This document shows positions 19,984 through 31,553 of a DNA stretch of 64,000 nt, one piece after another (the first letter of the stretch is position 1; every line of letters begins with the position of its first letter). Source of the stretch: Ascochyta rabiei (lineage: Eukaryota > Ascomycota > Dothideomycetes > Pleosporales > Didymellaceae); contig NC_082418.1 in assembly GCF_004011695.2 (NCBI RefSeq), positions 992,001-1,056,000 of the forward strand. Reading direction: 5' to 3'. A program made the position numbers and the translations under genes. The notes under the pieces are model-generated. The model was not told the origin of the DNA. It did no database searches and saw only the letters and a program-made list of their open reading frames with translations.

Positions 19984-20256
19984 CAGAGGGTGGAGACGGC
20001 GCAAGAGCAACGTCTCGCTATGCACCCAGGCTCGCGATGCTTGTCGTCGCCGCCTTGGGTGTAGGTGCGGCGGCACTTCCTTTCAGAACTGCCTGGTTGA
20101 GTGAGAGCTTTCTCCTGGCAGACTAAGTGTGAGGGCACATTACTTGACTTTTTTTTTTTTTTTTTTTTTTTCTTTTTATTCTTTTTAACCTGTGAAGACG
20201 GTTGGGTGAGTGTGTGGGGAGGGATGGATAGGTTGCGGTGGAGTCGAGGCGGCTCG

Positions 20257-20559
20257 TCACAGGCATAGTTCCAGGTAAAAGACTTCTGGGGGTGGCAAAG
20301 TATTGCATTCTATCAGCGTTTGCCAAAACCTGTCCCTCCAGTGGTCCAAGTCCATTGCGTCTGGCGAGGAATCATACAAGGCCTTCCACATCCTGGCACT
20401 GCGTATCCGCAGCTCCTCGTCGTATTCCCATTCCTCCCAAGGCGTCAAGGTCAGTTCCTAAAGCCACGTCTCGAGTTTCTTGGTGACCGCGTTGAGAAGA
20501 TCTTGTATGGCATCGCATCCTGGAATGGCGCGCAGTGCTCGCGAGCCACCAGCCGGTCT
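20257..20559 (-). pseudogene. Possible coding relic downstream of aldo-keto reductase
   Basis: Directly after the aldo-keto reductase stop, the same minus-strand frame stays protein-like for about 100 codons with one in-frame TAG at about 20460. The part before the TAG reads as an amphipathic helix (DAIQDLLNAVTKKLETWL). The part after it is rich in Trp, Glu and Asp (ELTLTPWEEWEYDEEL... to PEVFYLELCL) and ends at a stop at 20257. Composition differs from the surrounding antisense noise. No start codon is visible for the first part. It may be a broken gene, the last exon of an unseen gene, or chance. I do not recognise a family. Confidence 0.3.
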
Positions 20560-21454
20560 CTATTCGTTGCTGACTGCTTGCACCAGCGCGCCCTTTGCCG
20601 CCTCGTCCAGGCTGTCCAACTTGGCCATGTCGTCCTTGTCGAGCTCGAAGCCGTAGACGTCGGCGTTGCTCGCGATTCTGGACGGGGTGTCACTCTTCGG
20701 GAGTGGAACGAAGCCCCTCTGCAGACTCCAGCGTACGAGCACTTGGGCGTCGCTTACGCTGTGCTTCTTCGCGATACTACTCAGTGTCTGGTCCTCCGCT
20801 TTTTGGTTGCGGACGAGCGGGCAGTATGCTTCGACGACAATGTTGTTTTTCTGGCAGTACTCGACGGCGTCCTTTTGCTGGCACCAGGGGTGGAGCTGAA
20901 CAGTTTTAGTAGGCTAGCCTGGGATATACAAGCCAACGTACCTCGATCTGGTTGATTGCAGGTGGCCAGACCTTGCCAATCTTCTTGATCTCCTCCATGT
21001 GTCCAATGCCATAGTTGCTGACGCCAATCTCGCGTGCCTTGCCCTCAGACTTTGCCTTTTCGAGCGCGAGCCACATCAGCTTCCTCTTTTCAGGGCCTGC
21101 GTTGGGGCTGTGGATCAAGAACAGATCTACGTATCCGTCCTTACCGGCGAGCTTCTCGACGCTCTCCAAGACAGTTTGGTAGGTCGAGTCAACGTCGTCG
21201 CCTGGGCTGAGAATCTTGGTCGTGAGGTAGACTTCCTCACGCTTGAGGCCAGACTCCTTCAGCGCCTGCCCGACCTGCTCTTCGTTCGCGTAGTACTGCG
21301 CCGTGTCAATGTGTCGGTAGCCGGCCTTCAAGGCAGCGAGACATGACTTGACACATGTCTCTGGGGGCGACTGGTAGACACCGAAGCCAAGCTGGGGGAT
21401 CTTGTGGGGGGAGTTGGGAAGAGGAAGGGTGGAGTTCAAGCTGAGCTTTGACAT
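20560..21454 (-). CDS. Aldo-keto reductase (AKR family)
   Basis: Two exons, 21454-20942 and 20895-20560, giving 282 residues. The 46-nt intron joins INQIE to LHPWCQQ, the normal AKR motif. Signatures are GFGVYQSP, the GYRHIDTAQYYANEEQVGQAL block with catalytic Asp and Tyr, LTTKI with the catalytic Lys, LFLIHSPN with the catalytic His, GVSNYGIGHMEEI, and the cofactor segment LPKSDTPSRIASN. The enzyme reduces aldehydes or ketones with NADPH; the substrate cannot be inferred. ATG 21454 matches the usual family start. An in-frame ATG at 21562 would add 36 residues lacking acidic side chains. It is divergent from the methylthioribose-1-phosphate isomerase gene. Confidence 0.92.
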
Positions 21455-21947
21455 GTTGGGCGTGCTCTTAGTGATAGTTGAGTGACGATGTATCGTACGA
21501 GTGACTGTCGAGGTACAGATGGCAAAACGAAACAAACAGATCAGTCGAGGTGCAGTGAACATGGGAGAAAGCTGCAGAGTGGACAGCTGTTACCAATCAC
21601 TCTTGCCCTGGCGGCTCTAAACGCCGCCCTGCGCATACCGCACGCTCGTCTGGGTAGTCCTGATGTCATTGTATTGGAACTCTCTAGACTGGACAGTGGG
21701 TCGCATTGGCAGACGCGAGCTTTATTGAAAGCGACCAAACCAGACTTGGGTGTGGTTTGCATGGAGAGCTGCGAGGTGATGTCTCAATGGTCCTCGTGGA
21801 GGTTTTGTTTCTGGGTACCTTGTTCATGTGCTTGCTGCCCCTCGATGAGGGTTGGTGGGGTAAGAACGACGACGACCCAAGCTTGTCGTCATCTTGAATT
21901 TTTCTGCCTTGTCCAATCACTCCACAGCCAACTTCAACAGCAACAAC
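21455..21947. promoter_or_regulatory. Divergent promoter, AKR and mri1
   Basis: 493-bp spacer between two start codons on opposite strands, so it must hold both promoters. Part of it (21455-21562) is open in the AKR frame and may be coding. I see no other feature. Confidence 0.5.
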
Positions 21948-23172
21948 ATGGTGCTCCAAGCGATCAAGTACTCGCGGGGTTATCTTGAGATCCTCGATCA
22001 GCTCAAGCTGCCCCACGCTGAAGAATATGACCACATCTACTCCAGCACCGATGCGTGGCATGCAATCAAGGAAATGCGAACGCGAGGAGCACCCGCGATT
22101 GCCATTGTCGCTGCTCTGGCTCTGGCCGTCGAGCTCACCAACATGAAGCTTCCCTCGGTGGCGGAAGAAGTGAAGGTGTTCATCACGGAAAAGTTGGACT
22201 ACTTGGTTACCAGTCGGCCAACTGCTGTGAACCTTGCCGATGCGGCCGGGAAGTTGAGAAAGAGCACCGGAGACGCTGCTGCGCAAGAGGGTGCTAGCGG
22301 AGATTCTGTGAGGGACTCGTATGTCAAAGCTGCAGAGCAGATGCTGGTCGATGATGTGAGCGACAACGAGAACATTGGCAAGCATGGCGCAGCGTGGATC
22401 GTGAAGAAGACAGAAGCTGGCAAGAAGGGGCCGGTAAGCATGCTGACGCATTGCAATACTGGGTATGTGCTTGTCACCGGACGCAGGTACCATGGTTGAC
22501 TTTTCTAGATCACTTGCCACTGCTGGGTACGGGACTGCTCTTGGTGTCATTCGATCTCTGCACTCTAGCGGATCGCTGAAGCATGCCTTCTGCTCAGAGA
22601 CTCGTCCATACAACCAGGGCTCGAGGCTGACTGCATTCGAGCTGGTACATGACCAGATACCGGCTACCCTGGTCACAGACTCGATGGCCGCGGCACTGCT
22701 TCGACTCAGGGGTGGCAGCGAAAACATTGCTGGCATCGTTGTCGGCGCTGACCGCGTTGCTGCCAACGGTGACACTGCTAACAAGATCGGTACCTACTCT
22801 TTGGCTATTCTTGCGAAACATCACGGAGTCAAGTTCCTGGTTGCTGCACCCAGGACCACCATCGACCTCAAGACCAAGTCAGGAGCGGACATTGTGATTG
22901 AGGAGCGCCCTGGCAGAGAAGTGACTCTCGTCAAAGGGCCACGACACGACGGAGTCAACCTGGACCTCGCAGCCGTGGAGACGGTCAGCATTGCGGCAAA
23001 CGGGATTGGTGTGTGGAACCCAGCATTCGACGTGACTCCTGCCGAGCTCATTGACGGCATCATCACCGAGGTGGGTGTGTTTGAGAAGGACAGCGAGGGC
23101 GCATTCCACCTGGACGAGGCGTTCCAGGCCAAGGGCTCCAACGCGAAGCCGTCGACCATTGGCGGGTTGTAG
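21948..23172 (+). CDS. mri1: Methylthioribose-1-phosphate isomerase
   Basis: Two exons, 21948-22462 and 22509-23172, giving 392 residues. The 46-nt intron joins THCNTG to [12 protein letters not shown] with GT/AG ends. The protein belongs to the aIF2B-like MtnA family. Visible hallmarks are [15 protein letters not shown] near the N-terminus, catalytic Cys169 in LTHCNTGSLA, catalytic Asp253 in [20 protein letters not shown], and the C-terminal [21 protein letters not shown]. It converts 5-methylthioribose-1-phosphate to the ribulose form in the methionine salvage pathway, in the cytosol. The length and all motifs are normal. The ATG at 21948 is the first in frame. It shares a divergent promoter region with the aldo-keto reductase. 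Confidence 0.96.
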
Positions 23173-23359
23173 TCGAGCGTGTGCAGGCGTGTGAGAACAG
23201 ATACCCAGCCAGATACAGACGTGAAACGTGAAGCAGTGCCAAGACGACAAGGCGACAGCCGCCTGTATTCCTATTCATCTATATTCGTGCATCTCGTCGT
23301 TGACTCGGTCGAAGTCATGGGTATCGCTCTGATCTTCCTTGGTGGCACTCTGGAACGCT

Positions 23360-23647
23360 TCACGAGCGCTGTGCTTTGTCTCGTGAAGGCGGCTCCCCGC
23401 TCGTCGACGCGGCACCGGCGTGCATGTCCCTTTCCGCCTTCTCCGCCTGTGCGAGGAGCTCTTCGATCTTCCTCTCCAGCGAGTCGAGGTGGCGCTCGAG
23501 GGCAGAAGCGGTGCGTTCGCCGCGCGCCAGCTCCTTGATCGCCTGCAACGGGGATTAGGCGCTGTTGTGCAGCGTGGAGAGGCGCCCTACCTCGGCGAAC
23601 TCAGCCTCTGTTCTCGGCGCCGGGGCTCCGTTGTGCTCGTGCGACAT
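23360..23647 (-). CDS. Small coiled-coil protein, unknown function
   Basis: Two exons, 23647-23591 and 23542-23360, separated by a 48-nt intron with GTAGGG donor and TTGCAG acceptor; the product is 79 residues. Splicing joins EAEFAE to AIKELARGERTASALE in phase 0. The middle forms a heptad-patterned helix (SALERHLDSLERKIEELLAQAEKAERD) followed by a Ser/Pro/Arg tail. There is no signal peptide or membrane segment. I do not recognise a family. Support comes from the clean splice, the low-noise helical composition and the head-to-head position 341 bp from PAN1. It could be a small subunit of a larger complex; that is inference. Confidence 0.65.
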
Positions 23648-23988
23648 GGTGGGTGGGATGGGATGCAGGGAGGTTGCGGGTTGCGGGTTGCGGGTTGCGT
23701 TGCGGGTTGCTGTCTGCTGTTGCGGGTGGCCCTGACGCGCGTGCGCGAGTTCGTGCCCAATGCCACACGGCTGCATGACGAAAGCTCCTGGCCTAGCGTT
23801 AGCGCGACGGGAGCTGGCTGGACTCGCTGGAGAGAGCAGCAGCCAGCAGCACAGACGGAACCCAACCTCACACCTCGCCCTCTCCACCCGTTCCGTTCGG
23901 TTCGCGCGCACTCCCTCCTGCGTCTCCCGCAACACCTCGCATGTGCAGCACCCGAGCCGCCTAATCGACCCGCGACCGCTCGCCCGCC
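23648..23988. promoter_or_regulatory. Divergent promoter, small coiled-coil gene and PAN1
   Basis: 341-bp spacer between the two start codons. It contains four tandem 7-8-bp units reading TTGCGGG at about 23676-23712. It must hold both promoters. Confidence 0.5.
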
Positions 23989-26900
23989 ATGTTCTCCGGG
24001 TCCAACTCGTACCTAGGGGGCGGCAACAGTGCTCGAGGGCCACCGCAGCCTCCGTATGGCCAGCACCCGCCCTTCGGCCAGCAGCCGGGCTTCCAGGGCG
24101 GCATGCAGCCCCAACAGACGGGCTTTGGACAGCAGCCAGTGCAACCGCAACAGTCCCAGCAGACGGGCTTTGGAGGAGGCCCCATGCAGCCCATGCAGCC
24201 CATGCAGCAGCAGTTCACCGGCTATCCGGGCCAGCCGCAGGCCTTTGGACAACAGCCCCAGCAGCTGCAGTCGCAATTCACCGGCTACCCGGGCCAGCAG
24301 CAGCAGCACCAGCAGCAGAACCAAGGCTTCCAGCAACAAACACCGCCACAGCAGCCCTTCCAGACCGGCGCACCGCCACAGCAGCAGCACCAGCAACAAG
24401 CACCCCCGCAGCCACAGCGACCCCAGCCCACGGGCATGACCTCGTCCGCAATGGTCGACTCCTTCAGAGCGCCCTCGTCCTCGGTGCCGCCGCCTGTTCC
24501 TGCAAAGACGGGCAGCAAGATCCCCAGCATACGCTTGTCCTTCATCACGGTACAGGACCAGGCCAAGTTTGAGCAGCTGTTCAAGTCCGCCGTAGGAGAC
24601 AGCCAGGCTCTGTCAGGAGACCAGGCCCGCGACCTGCTGCTGCGCTCGAAGCTGCCAGGAGACGCCTTGGGACACATCTGGACGCTGTCCGACACCACCA
24701 AGTCGGGCCAGCTGCTGTTTCCCGAGTTCGCCCTCGCCATGTACCTCTGCAACCTCAAGCTGACGGGTAAAGATTTGCCAAACAGTCTGCCTGACCGCGT
24801 CAAGAATGAAGTCTCGAGCATGGTCGATATCATCTCCTTCAACACCGCAGATGACCAACCCAGCCGCCCTGCCCCGGCAAGTAATGCTCCATCCTTCAAC
24901 GAGCCTCCTGCCATCCAGCAGCCGCAACCCCAGCAATCGAACAGCCAGCTGCTCTCCTCGTTGGCCCCTCAACCCACCGGCTACGGCCAACAGCCTATGG
25001 GCATGCAGCCCACAGGCGTGCAGCCTCAGCAGACTGCCTTGGGCCAAGGCATCGGAGGCGGATACAATGGCCTGCGGCCTCCGATGCCCCCAATCCCCAC
25101 TGGCTTTGGCAACAACCTCACCCCCCAACAGACCGGCATGGTACCGCTCAATGCTCAGCCAACAGGCATGCCTGGTCAGTGGGGTCTGGTCAACACACCC
25201 TCCACTGGCCTCCCCAACATCGAGGCACTAGCAGGCCGAATGATGCCCCAGACTGGGCGAGAGGGTGGCAACCAGACAACGGCTGGACTTACTGGAAACG
25301 CGACCATCCCGTGGGCTATCACAAAAGGAGAGAAGAAGCTGTACGACGATACCTTCAGAGCTTGGGATGGCATGGGCAAAGGCTATATTGCAGGCGCGCA
25401 GGCCATTGAGATCTTGGGTCAAAGCGGTCTGCCAAAGGCCGACCTGGAAAAGATCTGGACACTTGCCGACTCGGCGGATCGTGGCCGACTTAATCTAGAC
25501 GAGTTCGCTGTCGCCATGCATCTGATCTACCGCAAGCTCAATGGATACCCTGTTCCGAATCGTCTGCCTCCCGAGCTGGTACCCCCGTCTACGCGCAACA
25601 TCAACGACTCGATCGGCGCAGTGAAGAATCTGCTTCGCGGAGATGCTGAAGACAGGAAGAACTCTGGCGCCTTTCTACAGCCTCAACGCACTGGTGTCAG
25701 CTATCTCAAGACGCACTCCTTCCGCTCTGGGAGTCCAGCGGCTGGGGGCCGAAAGGACGCCACCGTGTTCCGGAATAACGACGACAACGCTGGCTACCGC
25801 TCAAGCGCAAGACATCGTGTAGGCGCTGGTGGTCGCTCACCTTCGCCTGCTTCTGGCGCATCTTCGCCTATCCCTGGGCGTTCGGACGAAATGTCTCTGG
25901 ATCAGCTCAAGAAGGCGGTCAGGGAGAAGCAGATCTTGCTGGATGCCATGGACACTCAGGACGAGAACGCTGCTGATGAGGATGACGCGCTCGATCGCCG
26001 GGACCGTAAAGAGGCGGAAGAACTGTACCGCCGCATTCGCAGAGTCCAGGAAGACATTGATGCTCACCCTAAAGCATCTCTACGAGGCAACGATTCAGAT
26101 GCCGAACGCCGTGCACTCAAGCGGCAGCTCCAAACCCTGACGGACCGTCTGCCCGAAGTCGCTTCGAATGTACGCCGGATCGAACGTGAGATCGCTGAAG
26201 CTCAACTCGAACTCTTCAGACTGAAGGATGCCAAGGCGCACCCTGGCTCTGCCTCTACGATTGTCGGCACCGGACCTGGCGGAGCGGTGACAGAGTCAGA
26301 CCGATTGAAGGCACGTGCCAAAGCCATGATGCAAGCACGTTCCGCCGCCTTGACTGGTAGGCCTGCCCCTGCCAGCGATGACACAGGTGCCGCAGCCGAG
26401 CGTCTGGAGAAGGAACAGTCCCGGATTCGATCTGAGAAGGAAAACAACGAGCGCATGATCCGTGACGTGGAGGATAGCGTTAAAGAATACACAAAGGGAC
26501 TGGAGTCCAGCCTCAAAGAGGGTGGGCACGACAACCGCAGCGAGCACGAGCGACGCAGGTGGGAAGAAGCTCTTGGTGTTGAGGATGAGGTCAAGGACTT
26601 TATCTTTGATTTGCAGCGAAGCAGCCGTGCTGCTCGCGTCCGCAAGGAAGACAAGTCTCGTGATACTGGTCGCGCTTCATCGCGCTCCAACGAGACCCAG
26701 TCTACCTCTCGTTATGAGAGCCCCGCTCGTGCTGCTGAACCTCAGCGCTCGACACCCACGCCTGGTGGCGCGTCTTCATACAGGACGCCAGCGGAGCGAG
26801 CTGCTTTCATCAAGCAACAAGCTGAGCAGCGCATGGCTGAACGTTTGGCTGCCTTGGGCCTTCGAGCCCCCGTCAAGGCTGGAGAAACTGCCGAGCAACG

Positions 26901-27730
26901 TGCAGAACGTGAGAAGAAGGAACGTGAGGACAAGCTCAGGCAAGCTGAAGAAGAAGATGCACGTCGCGAGCAAGAGAGACAGAAAAGACTGGAAGGCGAG
27001 TCGACTGCGCCTCCCGCTCCATCTAAGACTGCTGGCAAGAAACCCGCGCCTCCTCCGCCAGCCTCGCGCAAGAACAAGGTCGATGTTGCGCAGCACGACA
27101 CACAGCAAGCCGACGCCGAGGCGAAGAGGGCAGACAACGAGATCGCCGAGCAGGCCCTTCGAGAGCAGCAGCAAGCTCAGGAAGCGGAAACCAAGCGCAT
27201 GGAGTAAGTCGACCAAAGAGCAAACAAGGCGTAGTTGCTAACGATTATCTCAAGAGAGGAAGAACGCCGCCAGGAAGACGAGCTAGCCAAGGAGCGTGAG
27301 GCTGCTCAGGCTCGCCTGAGAGCTTTGGAGGAGCAAGTGCAACAGGGTAAGCTCAAGAAGGCTGAAGAGAAGAAGCGTAGAGCTGGCGCGCAGAAAGAAG
27401 AGAAGGAGAAGGAAATCAGGTTGGCCGCTCAGCGTGCCGAGATCGAAGCTGCTCGTGAACGCGAGCGCCAGCTGCAGCTCCAATTGGAGGCTCTCGATGA
27501 CGAGGACTCCTCTGACGATGATGGTCCTCAAAACATCACACCACAAGAGACCACACCCACCACAAGTCAAGAGCTGCCCCAAAGCACCGCACCGCCGCCA
27601 GCGCCACCCATGCCACAGCTTCCCGGATCGTTCCCTAGCCCGCCCGCATCAGCTGTCACCAGTCCCCATCCAGTCGCTGGGGGCGAGACCACCAACCCCT
27701 TCTACAAGAAGATGGCGATGTCTACCCAAG

Positions 27731-27769
<39 letters not shown>

Positions 27770-28332
27770 CTCCGCCGCCTCCGCCTAGCAACACCAGCGA
27801 GGTATCTACCAACCCCTTCCATCGCCTGACGCAGGAGAATGCCAACAAGGCTGCCGTACCAACCTTCAACGAACCTGCTGGCCCATCCGCTCGCACCGCC
27901 CGAGGGCGCCAAGATGATGACGACTGGTCCGTCGTTGATTCGGACGATTCGTCGTCTGACGACGATGAGGCTTCTACGCAGGGGGGTGCCAAACATCTTG
28001 CCTCGATCTTGTTTGGTACAATGGCACCACCGCGTCCCTTGTCCTCGATGGACAACAAGGATTCTCATGCTGAGAGTCCAGCTGTGACATCCCCACCAGC
28101 GGGCATTCCGCCGCCTCCACCGATGCCTGCAGGCTCTGCTCCACCTCCACCCCCAGGCCCACCACCGCCCCCTATGGGGGGTGCTCCTCCACCACCCCCA
28201 ATGCCTAACATGAAGGCACCGGGTGGCTTGGACCGTGGCGCCCTTCTGGGTCAGATCCAGGCTGGTAGAGGTCTGCGAAAGGTCGAGACCAAGGACAGGA
28301 GTACGTCATCGACCGCCGGTCGGGTTTTGTAG
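23989..28332 (+). CDS. pan1: Actin cytoskeleton-regulatory complex protein Pan1
   Basis: Two exons, 23989-27203 and 27255-28332, giving 1430 residues; the 51-nt intron has a GCTAAC branch point. Residues 1-165 are Gln/Pro-rich with repeated QTGF and QFTGYPGQ units. EH domain 1 spans about 180-280 ([19 protein letters not shown]) and EH domain 2 about 440-540 ([19 protein letters not shown]), each with an EF-hand-like loop. A long charged coiled-coil region follows (about 640-1190). The C-terminus has a poly-Asn run, proline-rich segments and a WH2-like [20 protein letters not shown] ending. Pan1 is an endocytic scaffold that binds NPF-motif proteins and activates the Arp2/3 complex at cortical patches. 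Domain order and length match fungal Pan1. Confidence 0.96.
27729..27768 (+). repeat. (AAC)n coding poly-Asn in PAN1
   Basis: An uninterrupted AAC run encodes about 13 Asn in the C-terminal disordered part of Pan1. Pure codon repetition suggests a length-variable microsatellite. Confidence 0.95.
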
Positions 28333-29424
28333 ACAACAGCAAGTCGTGTGTGTGAATAGGTTATAATGCGGGTTGCCCGTTTGATTGCTTCCCATTGTAC
28401 ATTGAACTATCGACATTGTGATGTGCTCCGTCTTAGCAACGACCTTTTCAGCAAACATTCTCGAACGTTGTAGGGTTCGGACCGAAAGCCCATGGCCTGA
28501 GAAGCAAGTGGATCGGACTCGAGTTGCCGGAGAGGTGCGGAAGAGCGAGGATCTGGGGATCAACCCGCTACAGCGGGGCTATTTCACCTTAAGCCAACGT
28601 CGCATGCTCTTCATTGAGATTTCTACATGGTCCATGTCTTGATATCCGATACAACATGAGGCATTTCATTCCCTCTGGAAGGCTGCAGCCAGGTTTGGGT
28701 AAGGGTGTAGGCCTACTGGAAGCAAGGCAATCAAGCCACTACGCTTCCGCGGGATGCACTGCGAGCACCAAATACCAGCACCTCTACACCTCACGAGCAG
28801 ACAGCAGACATCAGCCCCGAGACATGCGCACGTTTAAGAGGGGACCCAGGAACATCGTAAAGAGCGTATTGACGACTAGTCAACCCCTAAGATACATCGG
28901 GCGGCTCAACGACTCCCTGGAATGCTTTAGCCCTCGGCTACCATTTGTGCCGACCCTCCCTTTATCTCCGCTGCGGCGTGCTCTCTGCCGTGTTCAAGCT
29001 TGCCTCGACCGTGGCTAAGCTTTTCCCGAGCAGGATCAGCGGCTTCTGATCAACCAGCGCTCGCCGTGATTGGTGAGTGGGTTCAGTGTGTGTAGATGCG
29101 AGTGCGACACGCTCTCGCTTTCGGACCATCCGAGATGTTTGGTCGTTACCTCCTTCCCCACTGCCTGGGTTCCTAGCACAGCTCCGAGTGACTGGCCATC
29201 TCCTCAATCGACACGGATACTTGAACACCACTGCGCGCACGCCGGCCAAAGGCATACAGCAGTTGCGGCTCGGCCTCTTTCCACAACGGGTCGCCAACCA
29301 TTGTGCACTACCAGTGGGTAAGTCTTCAGCAGGAATCACCTTTCTTGCCATGTCAGCTTCCCATGCGTAGCCTTGCGCAAGCACACCAACAGGTCACCTT
29401 GTAGTATACTCCTCAACCTACACC
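28333..29424. other. Intergenic, no gene seen
   Basis: 1.1-kb spacer between PAN1 and the MFS gene. Short open frames exist (for example 29077-29370) but show no family features or splice support. It probably contains the MFS promoter. Confidence 0.5.
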
Positions 29425-31131
29425 ATGGCAACGCCAGCGACATTCCCCAACCCTACACGGGAAGCACAGGGCCTTCAGAATGAGAGGGCCAGCGAAGCCT
29501 ATCAGCACGGACAAGATGCCGACACATACACCGCAGACGTAGAGAAAGGCGCACAAAGCCAAGCACTATCAACACACACTGACAAAGGCACACTGAGCGG
29601 CGACGCAGCTGCACAAGAGGTACGAGATTCGAACGTCGTCGACTGGGACGGACCAGACGATCCTGCAAATCCTCTCAACTGGCCAGCGAAAAAGAAATGG
29701 TCCATCATCGCCGCGCTGGGGGCTGTCACCTTCATCACACCTCTAGCTTCATCATTTTTTGCACCTGGTGTGCCGCAGGTCATGCGTGCTTTCCAGGAGG
29801 AGTCCAACCTCATGGCTACGTTTGTCGTGTCAGTCTATCTCCTCGGATTCGCCATTGGTATGTTGCTCCGATCCATGCTCATTGCTCAGACTGACGCCTG
29901 CTTCAGGCCCCCTCGTCATCGCACCCATGTCTGAGATGTACGGACGCGTGCCCATCTACAACATCTGCAACGTTCTCTTCATCGTCTTCAACATTGGCTG
30001 CGCCTTGTCCCGATCCATGGGCATGCTGATTGCTTTCCGACTGCTGGCTGGCTGTGCTGGTGCTTCCCCGTTGACATTAGGTGGGGGGACGATCGCCGAC
30101 ATGTTTCCCCCGCAACAACGCGCTGGTGCCATGGCCATCTACTCCATGGGTCCTCTGCTTGGTCCGATCGTTGGTCCCGTGTGCGGTGGATTCCTCGTCG
30201 AGTCGCTCTCCTGGCGCTGGGTGTTCTGGATCCTGGCCATCTTCGGCGGCGTCTTTGGTGTCTCTCTCGCTCTCGTTGGGCGTGAGACGTTCCACCAAGC
30301 TATCCTGGACAAGAAGGTGGCTCGTCTGCGCAAAGAGACGGGCAACATGGAACTCCGCTCGAAACTCAACAACGGTCTGTCACCCAAGGAGGTGTTCTTG
30401 CGCGCCATTGCGCGCCCCATGAAGATGCTTTTCTTCTCGCCTATCGTGTTTCTCATGTCGCTGTACATCTCCGTGAATTACGGTATCTTGTACCTGTTCT
30501 TCACAACCATGACTTTTGTGTTTGAAGGACAATACCACTTCTCTTCCGGCGCCGTCGGGCTTGCGTATCTGGGTATGGGCGTCGGCATGATCCTAGGCAT
30601 GGGCGTGCTCGGAACAACGTCAGACAAGAACATCAAGAAGCACCAGGCCAAGGGCAACGCGAAGCCCGAACACCGTCTTCCCATGTTCCTCACCATCCCA
30701 GGTGCTGTCAGCTTACCGTTCGGTATCTTTCTCTACGGCTGGACGACTTACTACGGCGTACACTGGATCGCACCTGTAGGTCGTCCGCAACCAGGCCCTA
30801 GCATGGAAACAGTCGACTAACAGCCTTCCAGATCATCGGCACAGCCTTCATCGGCGTAGGCAACCTCACCGCCATGATGACCATCCAGACCTACCTCGTC
30901 GACGCCTTCACCGTGCACGCCGCGTCCGCCATTGCCGCAAACACGGTCCTGCGCTCCGTCTTCGGCGCCGTGCTGCCCCTCGCCGGGCTCGACATGTACG
31001 ATAAGCTCGGCCTGGGCTGGGGGAACTCGCTGCTTGGCTTTGTCGCGCTGTGCTTCATCCCCGTGCCCGTGCTGTTCAGACTCTACGGAGAGCGCATCAG
31101 GACGAATCCCAGGTTCCAGGTGCAGTTCTAG
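29425..31131 (+). CDS. MFS transporter (DHA1 drug/polyamine type)
   Basis: Three exons, 29425-29857, 29907-30775 and 30832-31131, giving 533 residues; introns are 49 and 56 nt. Residues 1-85 are a hydrophilic tail ending in the [20 protein letters not shown] motif typical of fungal DHA1 proteins. Twelve hydrophobic segments follow. The first intron interrupts motif A, and splicing restores [14 protein letters not shown]. Motif C-like sequence is present in [16 protein letters not shown]. The protein is a proton-coupled exporter of small molecules, probably at the plasma membrane; substrate unknown. Four 29-bp tandem repeats begin one base after the stop codon. A second MFS (DHA2) lies 15 kb away and is not a close copy. 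Confidence 0.92.
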
Positions 31132-31132
31132 G

Positions 31133-31248
31133 GTCTTGCTTGAGTCTTTATTATACAATGAGTCTTGGTTGAGTCTTTGTCATATAACAAGTATTGCTTA
31201 AGTCTTTATTATATAATAAGTCTTGCGTAAGTCTTTATTATATGATAA
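31133..31248. repeat. 29-bp tandem repeat x4 after MFS stop
   Basis: Four consecutive 29-bp units beginning GTCTTGCTTGAGTCTTTATT, each differing at a few positions. They start one base after the MFS stop codon, so they lie in its 3' UTR. They are AT-rich compared with the surroundings. Confidence 0.9.
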
Positions 31249-31553
31249 GTGCATGCTTGCCATGAGGACGAGCTGGTAGGTCGCCGAGGTTTCCCGCCCT
31301 ATCCTATCTGAGCCTCGCATTGCCGCCCTATCTGCGGTTGATCGCTTTGAGGTGCGTCTCGGAGCCACACGTCTTACCTGCACATACTATACACGTGCTC
31401 TGTGAAGTCCTCCCCGCTCGGGTCTCGCGAGTGCCTGCACATGACTGGTGGCTTCGCGCGTCGATGATGTACCTCGAGCTGCGCGGTGCACGTGTCCGCA
31501 AGAGCCAACCGCAGAAGCAAGTCGTCGAGACCTAAAAGCTTGGTTCGCTCTGC
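31249..31553. other. Convergent 3' spacer, no gene seen
   Basis: About 305 bp between the MFS 3' repeats and the stop of the small membrane-protein gene on the other strand. I see nothing else in it. Confidence 0.5.

Larger units (their letters stand above)
19524..20256. other. CYM1 3' flank with simple repeats
   Basis: No gene is seen. The stretch holds the pentamer array at 19656-19719, a (GA)n run at 19946-19981 and a T-run at 20149-20171, flanked by pyrimidine-rich sequence. Confidence 0.55.

Noticed and set aside
28333..29424. A gene between PAN1 and the MFS transporter
   Set aside because: Open frames there are short, have no conserved motif and lack convincing splice partners.
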